Positions 25,704 to 35,035 of a stretch of 64,000 bases of DNA are shown here, piece after piece; position 1 is the first letter of the stretch; every line of letters starts with the position of its first letter. Source of the DNA: Oligoflexia bacterium. GTDB lineage: Bacteria; Bdellovibrionota; UBA1018. Where the stretch lies: positions 1 to 64,000 of the forward strand of contig JAMPXJ010000001.1 of NCBI GenBank assembly GCA_023701205.1, given 5' to 3'. The translations under genes and the position numbers were made by a program. Under the pieces are notes generated by a model. That model did not search any database. It was not told the origin of the DNA and saw only the letters and a list, made by a program, of their open reading frames with translations.

Positions 25704-27590
25704 ATGAAGATTCTTCTTTTGAATCCTCACGTCAGTTCGGAGCACGAGATCGGCCGGGCGCTCGGGGCGCAGGGATTGGCGGTTCTGTACGCCGCGGACA
25801 CCGAAGAGGCCTGGAAACTCCTCCAGCTGCACGGAAAGAGCGTGGAGCTCGCGATCATCCATCGCGAAGGCCGTAACGGCGTGAATTCCGATGAGGGACT
25901 CGCGTTGATCCGCCGGATGAAGGGGGATCCCGCGCAGGCGGACCTTCCCTTCGTGATCACTTCAGGCATCTGGGACGACGCGCGTTTCGCGGAACATCAG
26001 TCCGGTCCTGAAGGCGCGAACGCGTATCTGCGCTGGCCTTTTTCCGAGGGTCAGCTCAATGAGCTGCTGGATTCGCTGTTCCCTTCCCGCGCGGAGCAGT
26101 CTCCGGCGCAGCTCCTGGCCATGCCGTCGTTCGGGCAGCCGCCCCGGCCGCCGGCAGCCGCGGAAAGCTCGACCACCTCTTCCGCCCTGATTCTCGAGGA
26201 CGCCTCGAATCTCTTCAAGCTGCCATCGCGCCCCCGCACCACGGCTGACGGAAGCATCGCGCTCGACGCGCCGGAGCTTCCCGCCGAGAATCCCGCCACG
26301 CGGATCCTATCGGGCGAAAGCCCGGGCGCGGCCGATGGCAGGGAGCCCGCGTTGGAGCCGGCCGACTTCGAGCTGCCGCTGCTGGAGCCCGCTCCCAGTG
26401 TCCCGGAATCCCAGGATGCCGAACCCGCGCTCGCCGTCTCGTTCGAGTTTCCCGCCCCAGCCGCGGCCCCGGAGCCCGCGGCGGTCGCCGAGCCCGCCGC
26501 TGATCCCGTTGCCGTTCCTCCGACGGCTCCGTCCGCCGTCTCCATTCCTGTTCCTCCGCCTTTCGAGCCTTCATTGAAGCTGGGCCCGGAGCTCGGGGCC
26601 GGACCGTCGTTGTCGAACGAGGCGGACACCCCTTCGGGCGTCGACCTGGGCGAGCTGCGGGTTGAGGATTCCGGCTCGGTGCTGATGCCGGGCTTCGAGG
26701 CCGCGCCCGGAATCGATGCTGATGCCGAACCCATGGTGGAGAGCTCCGCCGAGTTCATCCCTCCCGAGGATTCCGTTCAGGTGAATGAAGAGGATCTCGC
26801 CGCGGAGATGCCGTATCTCTTCCAGTCGGGCGATGTGTCCAAGCCCGCTCCGAATCCGGCGCTGGCGTTCACGCAGCCGGTGGGCGACGCGGTCGTGCCC
26901 GGCGGCGCGGCACAGTCTCCGGACATGGAGACGCTCAAGAAATATCTCCTGCTTCGCGAGCAGGATGTCGCCGTCCTTTCGAGCCAGCTGCGCGCCGCGC
27001 AGGAGCAGGTCGCGGAGCTCGAGGCCCAGCTCAAGTCGGAGCGTTCGAGCAACGAGGACCTGCAGCGCCGGGTCGAGGAGCAGCGCAAGCAGGCCACGGA
27101 CCTCGAGAAGGAGAAGAACCTCGCCCTCGAGGCCCTGCATGCCGAGATCGCGGATCTGCGCTTCCAGATCAAGGCCAAGGCGGACAAGGTCCGGCTCATG
27201 GAGGTCCAGGTCCGCGAGGCAGCCACCGAGATCGAGCACGTGAAGGATCGGGTGCGCGCCGATATCCGCAAGATCCGCGTGCGCGAAAAGGAGCTGGAGA
27301 ACCGGCTCGAGATCACGCGCAAGGACTCCGAGGCGCTCATCGCCGCGCGGGAGAGCAAGATCCTCGAGCTCAAGCGCAAGATCGACCTGCTCGAGTTCAA
27401 TATGGATCTGCTGCAGAACCAGTATTCGAGGGAGAAGGAGACCTCCGCCAAGCTGCGCGAGAAGCTCGCGCGCGCCGCACAGGTGGTGCGGGTCGCGGGA
27501 GGACTGCTGGACGGGGCTCCTCCGGCGGCGACGCCTGATGCCGCGCCTGAGGCGGTACCGGCCGCGGACGAGCGGGAAAAGGCTTCTTAA
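25704..27590 (+). CDS. Pseudo-receiver / coiled-coil protein (FrzS-like architecture)
   Basis: 628 residues. Residues 1-125 look like a receiver fold but lack its chemistry: the acidic pair is N7-P8-H9 and the phospho-acceptor position is His53 (A-I-I-H-R-E-G). Residues about 130-410 are a low-complexity Pro/Ala/Glu/Ser linker. Residues about 425-610 form a long coiled coil (L-R-E-Q-D-V-A-V-L then heptads rich in L, E, K, R). FrzS of Myxococcus, a polar motility protein, has the same order of pseudo-receiver and coiled coil, though I cannot claim homology beyond architecture. ATG 25704 has AGGAAA at good distance; ATG-like starts further up lack one. The DGC gene starts 12 nt after its stop. 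Confidence 0.75.
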   Translation: MKILLLNPHVSSEHEIGRALGAQGLAVLYAADTEEAWKLLQLHGKSVELAIIHREGRNGVNSDEGLALIRRMKGDPAQADLPFVITSGIWDDARFAEHQSGPEGANAYLRWPFSEGQLNELLDSLFPSRAEQSPAQLLAMPSFGQPPRPPAAAESSTTSSALILEDASNLFKLPSRPRTTADGSIALDAPELPAENPATRILSGESPGAADGREPALEPADFELPLLEPAPSVPESQDAEPALAVSFEFPAPAAAPEPAAVAEPAADPVAVPPTAPSAVSIPVPPPFEPSLKLGPELGAGPSLSNEADTPSGVDLGELRVEDSGSVLMPGFEAAPGIDADAEPMVESSAEFIPPEDSVQVNEEDLAAEMPYLFQSGDVSKPAPNPALAFTQPVGDAVVPGGAAQSPDMETLKKYLLLREQDVAVLSSQLRAAQEQVAELEAQLKSERSSNEDLQRRVEEQRKQATDLEKEKNLALEALHAEIADLRFQIKAKADKVRLMEVQVREAATEIEHVKDRVRADIRKIRVREKELENRLEITRKDSEALIAARESKILELKRKIDLLEFNMDLLQNQYSREKETSAKLREKLARAAQVVRVAGGLLDGAPPAATPDAAPEAVPAADEREKAS

Positions 27591-27602
27591 AGGGGAGGGC
27601 CG

Positions 27603-29126
27603 ATGCACGTCATTCCGGTCCATTCCTACAACGTCCTGCTCATCGTGGAGGATCCCAAGGAGACCGAAGTATACTCCGACCTGATCCGCGAGGTCGCCGA
27701 CTGCAAGGTCGATGTCATGACCCGGGTCGAGAACCAGGTCGGTTGGATCGCCCGGTCCAATTATCACCTCGTCGTCGTCGAATCCCCTGAAGTGGGCGGT
27801 GAAGGGGGCGGCGGACGCCCGGGCGGCCTGGCCGTGCTGGAGCAGATCAGGCGCTTCAGTCCCGTGACCGCGGTGATCCTGATCTCCGAGCGGGCCTCGG
27901 TCGAGGAGGCCGTCGCCGCGATCCGGCTGGGCGCGGAGGATTACCTGAAAAAACCTTTCAGCCTCGAGGCCTTCAAGCTCGCCGTCAAGCGCGGGCTCGA
28001 CCGCAAGGAGATCTTCGGCGGGGAGAACAGCGGCGTCTCGAGCTTCCTGAACCTGCTCAACAGCTGCCAGATGATCTCGGCCTCACTCGAGGAAGACCGC
28101 ATCTTCCGGATCGTGCGCAGCCACCTTTCGCGCGAGCTCAAGTCGGATCACTCGGCGATCTACACCCTGCGCGCGCGCGAGGACGGCACGCCCGAGGTCG
28201 CGCGAGTGGCCGAGCCGCGGGGCGAGGCGCCGCAGGACCGCGCGATGGAGGAGATCCTCGATATCGCGCTCCAGGCCTCCAATCCGCTGCCGGGGATGGC
28301 GGCCACGGGCGAGTTCCATCGTTTCGTCGAGCGGGGGCAGCTTACGCCGGGGCTCTTCGTGTTCCGGTTCCGCTGCGCCGGCGAGGCCGATCATTTCTGC
28401 GTCTGCCTCTCGCCGGAGCGTCCCGCGGCGCTCGAGGCTTTCGAGAGCCGTCTCCGCATGCTCAAGGCTCAGATCGAGGTCACCGGGCGCAACATCGAGC
28501 AGTACATGGGCGTGCAGCACCTGGCGTACGTCGACGACGCCACGGGCCTGTACAACACGCGTTACCTGCATACCATCCTCGACCGCGAGATCGCGCAGGC
28601 GAACGCGACCCAGAAGTCCTTCGCGGTGCTTTTCGCGGACGCCGACCGCTTCAAGCAGGTCAACGACCGGTACGGACATCTCGTCGGTACCCGACTCTTG
28701 AACGAGCTCGGGCATCAGCTCAAGAAGCTCGTGCGCGATTCGGACACCGTGTTCCGCTACGGGGGCGACGAGTTCGTGGCCGTGCTGAGCTCCTGCGACC
28801 TGCCGACCGCGCGCACGGTGGCCGAACGGATCCGCCAGTCCGTGGAGCAGCATTCCTTCCTCTGCAGCGAGGGACTCGATCTGCATTTCACCGTGTCGGT
28901 GGGGGTCGCGCTGTTTCCCGATCACGCGCGCTCGAAACGGGCGATCATCGATGCCGCCGATCAGGCGATGTACAGCTCGAAGCGCCGCTCCCGCAACAGC
29001 GTGACGATCGCCGGCGAGGCGCCACCCGCGAGCCCGGAGACCGCCAGCGCGTCGACCGCCGCCCCGGAGCCGGTGCCGGCGCCTCCCGCGCCGCTCCGCC
29101 GCGAGAAGGGGAAGCGCAATGGCTGA
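27603..29126 (+). CDS. Diguanylate cyclase with degenerate receiver (REC-x-GGDEF)
   Basis: 507 residues. The N-terminal receiver (about 9-135) keeps E16-D17, S in I-L-I-S-E and K-K-P-F near 120, but the phospho-acceptor is Glu60 (V-V-V-E-S-P-E) instead of Asp, followed by a Gly-rich insertion. A middle region (about 155-300) is probably GAF-like. The GGDEF domain has F-A-D-A-D-R-F-K and an intact G-G-D-E-F at 387-391, with an R-D-S-D I-site five residues before it. It should make c-di-GMP and be product-inhibited. A Pro/Ala tail ends the protein. Its stop overlaps the next start by 8 nt. Confidence 0.93.
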   Translation: MHVIPVHSYNVLLIVEDPKETEVYSDLIREVADCKVDVMTRVENQVGWIARSNYHLVVVESPEVGGEGGGGRPGGLAVLEQIRRFSPVTAVILISERASVEEAVAAIRLGAEDYLKKPFSLEAFKLAVKRGLDRKEIFGGENSGVSSFLNLLNSCQMISASLEEDRIFRIVRSHLSRELKSDHSAIYTLRAREDGTPEVARVAEPRGEAPQDRAMEEILDIALQASNPLPGMAATGEFHRFVERGQLTPGLFVFRFRCAGEADHFCVCLSPERPAALEAFESRLRMLKAQIEVTGRNIEQYMGVQHLAYVDDATGLYNTRYLHTILDREIAQANATQKSFAVLFADADRFKQVNDRYGHLVGTRLLNELGHQLKKLVRDSDTVFRYGGDEFVAVLSSCDLPTARTVAERIRQSVEQHSFLCSEGLDLHFTVSVGVALFPDHARSKRAIIDAADQAMYSSKRRSRNSVTIAGEAPPASPETASASTAAPEPVPAPPAPLRREKGKRNG

Positions 29127-30252
29127 GCCAGGCCAGGCCATCCCGCGCGCCCGCTATCGGATCGTGGTGAGCGACTTCCACCTGGGCAAGGGACGCTACT
29201 TCCGCGACGGTACGCAGAACATCCTCGAGGATTTCATCTATGACCGCGAGTTCGCGGAATTCGTGAGCTACTACCGGTCGGGTTCGTACGCCGAGGCCGA
29301 GGTCGAGCTGGTGCTCAACGGCGATATCCTGAACCTCCTGCAGATGGATACCCTGGGAGTGCATACGCACCTCATCACCGAGCGCAGCGTGATCCGCGCG
29401 GTGGAACGGATCGTGGCGGGACACCCGGAATTCTTCCAGGCGCTCCGCCGCTTCGCCGCGACGCCAGGCCACACGATCTGCTACGTCGTCGGCAACCACG
29501 ATGCGGGGATGCTCTGGCCCGGCCCTCGCCGCGTTTTTTCCGATGCGGTGGGAGCGGAGATCGCTTTTCATGACGTCTCCTACCGCGTCGACGGGATCCA
29601 CATCGAGCACGGACAGCAGTGGGAGCGCTTCGCGCGCATCGACATGCGCCGCCCGTTCATCACCCGTGCGCTGCCCGAGCCGGTGCTCAACCTGCCCTGG
29701 GGCTCGCTATTCGTGGCGATCGTGATGCCCAAGCTCAAGCAGGAGCGCCCGCACGTGGACAAAGTCCGGCCTTTTTCGGCCTTCCGCCGCTGGGTGCTGC
29801 TGCATGACTTCTGGTGGGGCCTGAAGGCGGTGCTGCGATCCGCGCGCTTCGTCTTCGATACCCTGCTCTTCAAGACGCGCTACCAGATCCGCCAGGGCGT
29901 GCGCGCCACGCTCGGGCTGCTCAAGGAGATCACGCTGTACCCGGATTTCGACCGGGTGGCCTTCCGGATCCTCGAGGAGAACGAAGATGTCCATACGGTC
30001 GTCTTCGGGCACACTCACATCCTGCGTTACCGGCAATGGCGCGAGGGCAAGGAATACTTCAACATCGGCACCTGGAACGAGACGACCAATCTTTTCCTGG
30101 ACGATTACGGCAAGCAGGTGCGCCTGACCTACGCGTGCATCGAATACCCGGCCGCGCTGCAGGAGCCGGAGGGCGCGGCCACGCGCCGCCCGAAGGTCCG
30201 GCTCAAGCAGTGGAACGGAGCCTGGAAGCCCGAGATCGACGTCCTGGCGTGA
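29119..30252 (+). CDS. Calcineurin-like metallophosphoesterase
   Basis: 377 residues. Metal-binding blocks in order: V-S-D-F-H-L-G (about 15-20), L-N-G-D-I-L-N, V-V-G-N-H-D-A, H-I-E-H-G and F-G-H-T-H. The D-x-H, G-D, G-N-H-D and G-H-x-H pattern resembles the LpxH/UDP-diacylglucosamine hydrolase branch, but the protein is about 130 residues longer and carries a hydrophobic or amphipathic insertion around 195-260. Substrate unknown. Overlapping the DGC gene, so it belongs with the pseudo-receiver/DGC transcript. The stop is 5 nt from that of the convergent VWA gene. Confidence 0.88.
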   Translation: MAEPGQAIPRARYRIVVSDFHLGKGRYFRDGTQNILEDFIYDREFAEFVSYYRSGSYAEAEVELVLNGDILNLLQMDTLGVHTHLITERSVIRAVERIVAGHPEFFQALRRFAATPGHTICYVVGNHDAGMLWPGPRRVFSDAVGAEIAFHDVSYRVDGIHIEHGQQWERFARIDMRRPFITRALPEPVLNLPWGSLFVAIVMPKLKQERPHVDKVRPFSAFRRWVLLHDFWWGLKAVLRSARFVFDTLLFKTRYQIRQGVRATLGLLKEITLYPDFDRVAFRILEENEDVHTVVFGHTHILRYRQWREGKEYFNIGTWNETTNLFLDDYGKQVRLTYACIEYPAALQEPEGAATRRPKVRLKQWNGAWKPEIDVLA

Positions 30253-30257
30253 GGCCG

Positions 30258-31532
30258 TCACTGCAGGAAGGAGTAGCTGATCTCGAGCTGGTCGCCCGCC
30301 TCGAACTTCTGCGAAGCGGCCTGGGTGAAGAGCACGGACTGGGGCGCCTCGAGCGTGAAGTCGGTCCCGTAGTCCAGTGCGACCCGCTCGCCGGAGGCCC
30401 GCACGAGCGTCACCGTAAGCGTGACCGTGTCGGGAAGCCCGGGCTCGTGGAAGGGATGCTGGAGCTGGATCGATTTCACCTGCTTGAGCAGGCCCGCGCC
30501 GATCTGGTTGTAGAGCGAGGTGAAAGCGGAGGCGCTCCCCAGGATGTCTCCCATCGCGGAGCCGCGCCCCACCTCGTTGGTCAGGTTGAAGAGGTTGAGA
30601 GCCAGGCCCGGAAAGGTGTTGGACCCCAGCGAGAGGTGCAGCAGCGAGGTGATCGTGTAGTTCTGCTGGCTCGCCGCCTTGCCGTTGAGCGCGCTGAAGA
30701 ACTGATCCAGATAATCCCGGATGCCCTTGCGAGGGTCGGTCGTGTTGAGGGGCGTGAGCGCGTTCTGGGCATGTGGAAGGTCGTTGTAATCGTCGATCGG
30801 CGAATCGGAGTAGCGGAACCAGTTGCTTTCATCGGTGATGAAGCTGATGTTCGCGGCGGCATCCGCCCGGAAGAACGCGTTGCGCTTGGCCGTCGAGATG
30901 GAGGTCGACCACTGGTCGGCGTCGTGGAGGAACGTGACGAGCGACTTGCCCGGGCGCTCTGCTCCGTTGCCGGACTCGCCGACGCGGACCTTGGTCACGA
31001 ATTCCTGGATCACCGTCTGGGTGTGCGAGGCTCGCTGCTCGCCACCCCAGCTCTCAGAGCCGTCGGGATTCGTGCAAGCGGTGAAGCGGTCGTTGAGGAC
31101 CCCGCTCGAAGAGCTCCTCGCCAGGTAACGGTCGCTCGTCGTGATGGCGGAGCAGATGTTGAGGTCCGTGCGCTGGAAAAAGGTGGAGGCGAACGTCGCG
31201 AACCCTTCGGCCAGGCGGTCCTGGTCGTCGCCCATGCTTCCGGAGTTATCCACGACGAAGAGCATGTCGATCTTCTTCTTTGAAAGCACGGTGGCCGCGG
31301 CGAAGGATTCCTTCGCGTGCGTCACGGTGCCGGAGTTGGGAACGGGGATCGGGCTTGCCGTGGGTGTCGGAAGTATCGCGGGCGAAGGCAGCGGCGCCGG
31401 GGTTTCGCCGGATTTCGGCGCGTCATCCCCGACGAGCGCCGCGTCCCGCAGCTTGACCTGGTAGCTCTGCTGGCAAGCCGAGAAGGTAAACACGATCACG
31501 GCGAGTAAGCCGAAATTATGGGCTCTTTTCAT
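30258..31532 (-). CDS. VWA-domain lipoprotein
   Basis: 424 residues from an ATG with AGGGG upstream; longer in-frame starts exist but would put the signal peptide inside. The lipobox is F-S-A-C with Cys20. A Pro/Thr linker (about 40-70) precedes a von Willebrand A domain with the MIDAS motif D95-N-S97-G-S99-M. The domain is followed by about 200 residues with beta-rich ends. VWA lipoproteins bind other proteins or surfaces through the metal site. The gene is divergent from kdsB with 152 nt between the starts. Confidence 0.85.
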   Translation of the reverse strand: MKRAHNFGLLAVIVFTFSACQQSYQVKLRDAALVGDDAPKSGETPAPLPSPAILPTPTASPIPVPNSGTVTHAKESFAAATVLSKKKIDMLFVVDNSGSMGDDQDRLAEGFATFASTFFQRTDLNICSAITTSDRYLARSSSSGVLNDRFTACTNPDGSESWGGEQRASHTQTVIQEFVTKVRVGESGNGAERPGKSLVTFLHDADQWSTSISTAKRNAFFRADAAANISFITDESNWFRYSDSPIDDYNDLPHAQNALTPLNTTDPRKGIRDYLDQFFSALNGKAASQQNYTITSLLHLSLGSNTFPGLALNLFNLTNEVGRGSAMGDILGSASAFTSLYNQIGAGLLKQVKSIQLQHPFHEPGLPDTVTLTVTLVRASGERVALDYGTDFTLEAPQSVLFTQAASQKFEAGDQLEISYSFLQ

Positions 31533-31684
31533 AGAAACACCCCTGATTTTCCTGTCGTTCCCCTGGGATCTCTTCATTGTCGCCTTTTCGCGAGGCGTCA
31601 ACAACTGTGTCTGACGCGACACATCGAAACGCTTGGAATTCGGATACCTTGACCCCTCTCGCTCCGTCCTCTACGCTTGGGCGC

Positions 31685-32416
31685 ATGAAAGTCGTCACCG
31701 TGATCCCCGCCCGCTACGGCTCAACCCGGCTTCCGGCCAAGCCGCTCGCTGACATCCATGGCAAGCCGATGGTGCAGTGGGTTTATGAGCGTGCGAGCCG
31801 TGCGCGCGGGATCGCGCGCACGGTTGTCGCGACCGATGACGAGCGGGTCGCCTCGGTGGTCCGCGACTTTGGCGGAGAAGTCGTGATGACCTCGACCGAG
31901 CTCGCGAGCGGTACGGATCGCGTGGCCGCGGTCGCGGATCGGATCGAAGGGGATATCTTCGTCAATGTGCAGGGCGACGAGCCGCTGATCGTGAGCGAGG
32001 CGATCGAGCGCGCGGTGGAGCTGGTGCGGGGCGGGCGTTTCCCCATGTCCACGGTGATGACCTCGCTCAAGAGCTCCGCCGAGCTGCACGAGCGCTCGGT
32101 GGTGAAGGTGATCGCCGATCGCACCGGGCGGGCCATCTATTTCTCGCGTCTGCCGATCCCATATGGCCGCGGGCCCGAGCCGGCCGGTTCGGAACCGTTC
32201 GTCTGTTTCCGGCACGTGGGCCTTTACGTATACGATCGCGCGACGTTGATGCGTTTCCGCGCGCTGCCGCCTTCGCCGTTGGAAAAGGCCGAGGTGCTCG
32301 AGCAGCTCCGCGCGCTCGCCGAAGGCATCCCTATCGGGATCGCGGAGGTGGAATTCCGGTCGATTGGCGTGGACACCCCGGAAGACCTTGATCAGGTACG
32401 CAGGGTTCTAGTATGA
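31685..32416 (+). CDS. kdsB: 3-deoxy-manno-octulosonate cytidylyltransferase
   Basis: Activates Kdo with CTP to CMP-Kdo for LPS inner core synthesis, in the cytoplasm. 243 residues, normal length. Motifs: V-I-P-A-R-Y-G-S-T-R-L-P-A-K-P-L at the start, A-T-D-D-E-R, V-N-V-Q-G-D-E-P-L-I, and F-R-H-V-G-L-Y-V-Y in the second half, then L-E-K-A-E-V-L-E-Q-L-R. First of the kdsB-pyrG-kdsA set, which groups CTP supply with CMP-Kdo and Kdo-8-P synthesis. Confidence 0.97.
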   Translation: MKVVTVIPARYGSTRLPAKPLADIHGKPMVQWVYERASRARGIARTVVATDDERVASVVRDFGGEVVMTSTELASGTDRVAAVADRIEGDIFVNVQGDEPLIVSEAIERAVELVRGGRFPMSTVMTSLKSSAELHERSVVKVIADRTGRAIYFSRLPIPYGRGPEPAGSEPFVCFRHVGLYVYDRATLMRFRALPPSPLEKAEVLEQLRALAEGIPIGIAEVEFRSIGVDTPEDLDQVRRVLV

Positions 32417-32494
32417 ATCGTCGGTACACCTTACAACAGTCGAAGGCGAGCGCGGCTCGCCGACGCATATAAAGAACGGACAGGCTTGCAGCTC

Positions 32495-34159
32495 ATGGCA
32501 AAGCAGAAAAAATACATTTTCGTGACCGGCGGGGTTCTTTCGAGCATCGGCAAGGGCATCAGCGCCGCATCGATCGGCATGCTGATGGAGCAGCGGGGCA
32601 TCCGGGTGACCATGATCAAGATGGATCCCTACCTGAACGTCGACCCCGGGACCATGAGCCCTTTCCAGCACGGCGAGGTCTTCGTGCTCGATGACGGCGC
32701 GGAGACGGACCTGGATCTCGGCCACTATTCCCGCTTCGTGCAGAACGCGCATTTTTCGCGCAAGAACAGCTTCACCACGGGTCGGATCTACGACACCGTC
32801 ATCCGCCGCGAGCGCGCGGGCGGGTATCTCGGCAAGACGGTGCAGGTCATTCCGCACATCACCGATGAGATCAAGCGCCATATCCGCGAAGCCTCCGAGG
32901 ATGCGGATCTGGCGATCGTCGAGGTCGGCGGGACGGTGGGCGACATCGAGAGCCTCCCGTTCCTCGAGGCGATCCGGCAGATGAAGTTCGATGAGGGCGC
33001 GCAGAACGTGCTCTTCGTCCACCTGACGCTCGTGCCTTACATCGCGGCCGCGGCCGAGCTCAAGACCAAGCCCACCCAGCACAGCGTCAAGGAGCTGCGC
33101 GAGATCGGCATCCAGCCGGACATCCTGCTGTGCCGTTCCGATCGCAAGCTTCCGAAGGACGTCAAGGAGAAGATCGGCCTGTTCTGCAACGTGCCGGGCG
33201 AGCAGGTCTTCAGCGCGATCGACGTGAGCTCGATCTACGAGGTCCCGCTCTATTTCCATGAGGAAGGGCTCGACGAGAAGATCGGCGAGAAGCTCAACAT
33301 CTGGACCGGCCGCCCCGATCTCTCGAAGTGGCAGGCGATGGTCGAGCGCATCCGCAAGCCCAAGGGCGAGGTCACCATCGGCATCGTCGGCAAGTACACC
33401 GACTGGCGCGACAGCTACAAGTCGCTCTCCGAGGCGCTCATCCACGGCGGCGTGGCCAACGACGTGCGCGTGAACATGGTCTACATCGACTCCGAGGAGC
33501 TCGAGCAGGGCGGCAACCAGGAGCTCCTCCGCTCGGTCGACGGCGTGCTCGTTCCCGGCGGCTTCGGCGAGCGCGGGATCGAGGGAAAGATCAAGGCCAT
33601 CGAGTTCGCGCGCACCGAGAACGTTCCTTACTTCGGAATCTGCCTGGGCATGCAGCTCGCGGTCATCGAGTACGCGCGCAATGCCTGCGGGCTCAAGGAG
33701 GCGAATTCCGCGGAGTTCAAGCCCGAGGGCCGCGAGAACGTGATCGATCTGATGGAATCGCAGAAGGACGTGAAAGACCTGGGCGGCACGATGCGCCTGG
33801 GCGCCTATCAGTGCCAGGTGCTGACGAAGCACGGGGGCAAGCCCACGCGCGCCTACGCCGCGTACGGCAAGGATACGATCTCCGAGCGGCACCGCCATCG
33901 CTTCGAGGTTTCCAACAAGTTCCGCCCGGTGCTCGAGGAAAGGGGCTTGCTGGTTTCCGGAAAATACACTCATCAGGAGTCGAAATTGGAGCTCGTCGAG
34001 ATGGTCGAGCTGCCCGGGCATCCGTGGTTCCTGGGCTGTCAGTCGCATCCGGAGTTCCTGAGCAAGCCTTTGAGCCCGCATCCGCTCTTCCAGGCTTTCA
34101 TCAAGGCCGCGAAGGAGTCGGGCAAGGGCGCGCAGCGCTCGCTCAAGGGCATCTCGTGA
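32495..34159 (+). CDS. pyrG: CTP synthase
   Basis: Makes CTP from UTP, ATP and glutamine. 554 residues. N-terminal synthetase domain: [14 protein letters not shown] near residue 10 and D-P-G-T-M-S-P. C-terminal glutaminase domain: G-G-F-G-E-R-G, the nucleophile in F-G-I-C-L-G-M-Q and the His/Glu in C-Q-S-H-P-E-F. ATG 32495 gives the usual N terminus; a TTG nine nt upstream is unlikely. Its stop overlaps the start of kdsA by 1 nt. Confidence 0.98.
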   Translation: MAKQKKYIFVTGGVLSSIGKGISAASIGMLMEQRGIRVTMIKMDPYLNVDPGTMSPFQHGEVFVLDDGAETDLDLGHYSRFVQNAHFSRKNSFTTGRIYDTVIRRERAGGYLGKTVQVIPHITDEIKRHIREASEDADLAIVEVGGTVGDIESLPFLEAIRQMKFDEGAQNVLFVHLTLVPYIAAAAELKTKPTQHSVKELREIGIQPDILLCRSDRKLPKDVKEKIGLFCNVPGEQVFSAIDVSSIYEVPLYFHEEGLDEKIGEKLNIWTGRPDLSKWQAMVERIRKPKGEVTIGIVGKYTDWRDSYKSLSEALIHGGVANDVRVNMVYIDSEELEQGGNQELLRSVDGVLVPGGFGERGIEGKIKAIEFARTENVPYFGICLGMQLAVIEYARNACGLKEANSAEFKPEGRENVIDLMESQKDVKDLGGTMRLGAYQCQVLTKHGGKPTRAYAAYGKDTISERHRHRFEVSNKFRPVLEERGLLVSGKYTHQESKLELVEMVELPGHPWFLGCQSHPEFLSKPLSPHPLFQAFIKAAKESGKGAQRSLKGIS

Positions 34160-35028
34160 TGGTTCCGTCGAAAGCCGCGACTTCTGCCGAGCCGATCGCG
34201 CCGATGCCGCTGCTCGCAGGGCCGTGCGTGATCGAGGACGAGGGACTCGTCCTGGAAGTCGCGCAGGAGCTCCAGCGGCAGCTCGCGGGCTTGTCCGTCG
34301 ATTTCTACTTCAAGGCCTCCTTCGACAAGGCCAACCGCACCTCGATCGACGGCTTTCGCGGCCCCGGGATGGAAGCCGGGCTCAAGATCCTCGAGCGCGT
34401 GCGCGCGAAGACCGGACTTCGGGTGCTGACGGATATCCATTCGCCCGCGCAGGCCGAGCCTGTTGCCGAGGTGGCGGACTTCGTCCAGATCCCCGCGTTT
34501 CTTTGCCGGCAGACGGATCTGATCGTCGCAGGAGCCGAGGCCGCGTTGAAGTACGGGCGCAAGCTCAACGTCAAGAAGGGCCAGTTCCTCGCGCCCTGGG
34601 ATGCCGGCAATATCGTCGAAAAGGTGCGCCAGGTCGCGGCCAAGCAGGGCAAGGATGTGAGCTTTCTCCATCTCACTGAGCGCGGCTCCTCCTTCGGGTA
34701 CAACACGCTCGTCGTGGACATGATCTCCTTTCAGGAGATGAAGCGCTTCGGCGTGCCCGTGATTTACGACGCCACCCACTCGATCCAGTCCCCGGGCGGC
34801 GGGCCCGGCGGCAAGAGTACCGGCGGCAAGCGCCAGTACCTCGAGGTCCTCGCGCGCGCCGCGATGGCCGCGGGCGCGGACGGGCTTTTCATGGAGACGC
34901 ATCCGCGTCCCGAGCAGGCCAAGAGCGACGGCCCCAATGCGTTGCCGCTCGAGCATGCGGGGGAATTCGTGCGGCAGCTGCTTGCGATCCGGGATCTTGC
35001 GGGCGGGATGCCGAAGTTGCTGGGGTAG
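34159..35028 (+). CDS. kdsA: 3-deoxy-8-phosphooctulonate synthase
   Basis: Condenses arabinose 5-phosphate with PEP to Kdo-8-phosphate, the first committed step of Kdo synthesis. 289 residues. Motifs: L-A-G-P-C-V-I-E-D, F-K-A-S-F-D-K-A-N-R-T-S, K-K-G-Q-F-L-A-P-W-D, E-R-G-S-S-F-G-Y-N-T-L and D-A-T-H-S-I-Q. In G-Q-F-L-A-P-W-D the residue that is often Cys or Asn in the metal site region cannot be judged by eye, so metal dependence is open. Start overlaps the pyrG stop. Confidence 0.97.
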   Translation: MVPSKAATSAEPIAPMPLLAGPCVIEDEGLVLEVAQELQRQLAGLSVDFYFKASFDKANRTSIDGFRGPGMEAGLKILERVRAKTGLRVLTDIHSPAQAEPVAEVADFVQIPAFLCRQTDLIVAGAEAALKYGRKLNVKKGQFLAPWDAGNIVEKVRQVAAKQGKDVSFLHLTERGSSFGYNTLVVDMISFQEMKRFGVPVIYDATHSIQSPGGGPGGKSTGGKRQYLEVLARAAMAAGADGLFMETHPRPEQAKSDGPNALPLEHAGEFVRQLLAIRDLAGGMPKLLG

Positions 35029-35035
35029 GGAAGGC

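Noticed and set aside
31533..31622. Upstream start for the VWA lipoprotein
   Set aside because: It would bury the signal peptide and lipobox about 50 residues inside the protein; ATG 31532 has a good Shine-Dalgarno.
31685..35028. kdsB-pyrG-kdsA as a novel cluster
   Set aside because: Grouping of CTP synthase with Kdo genes is known in Gram-negative bacteria and needs no special explanation.
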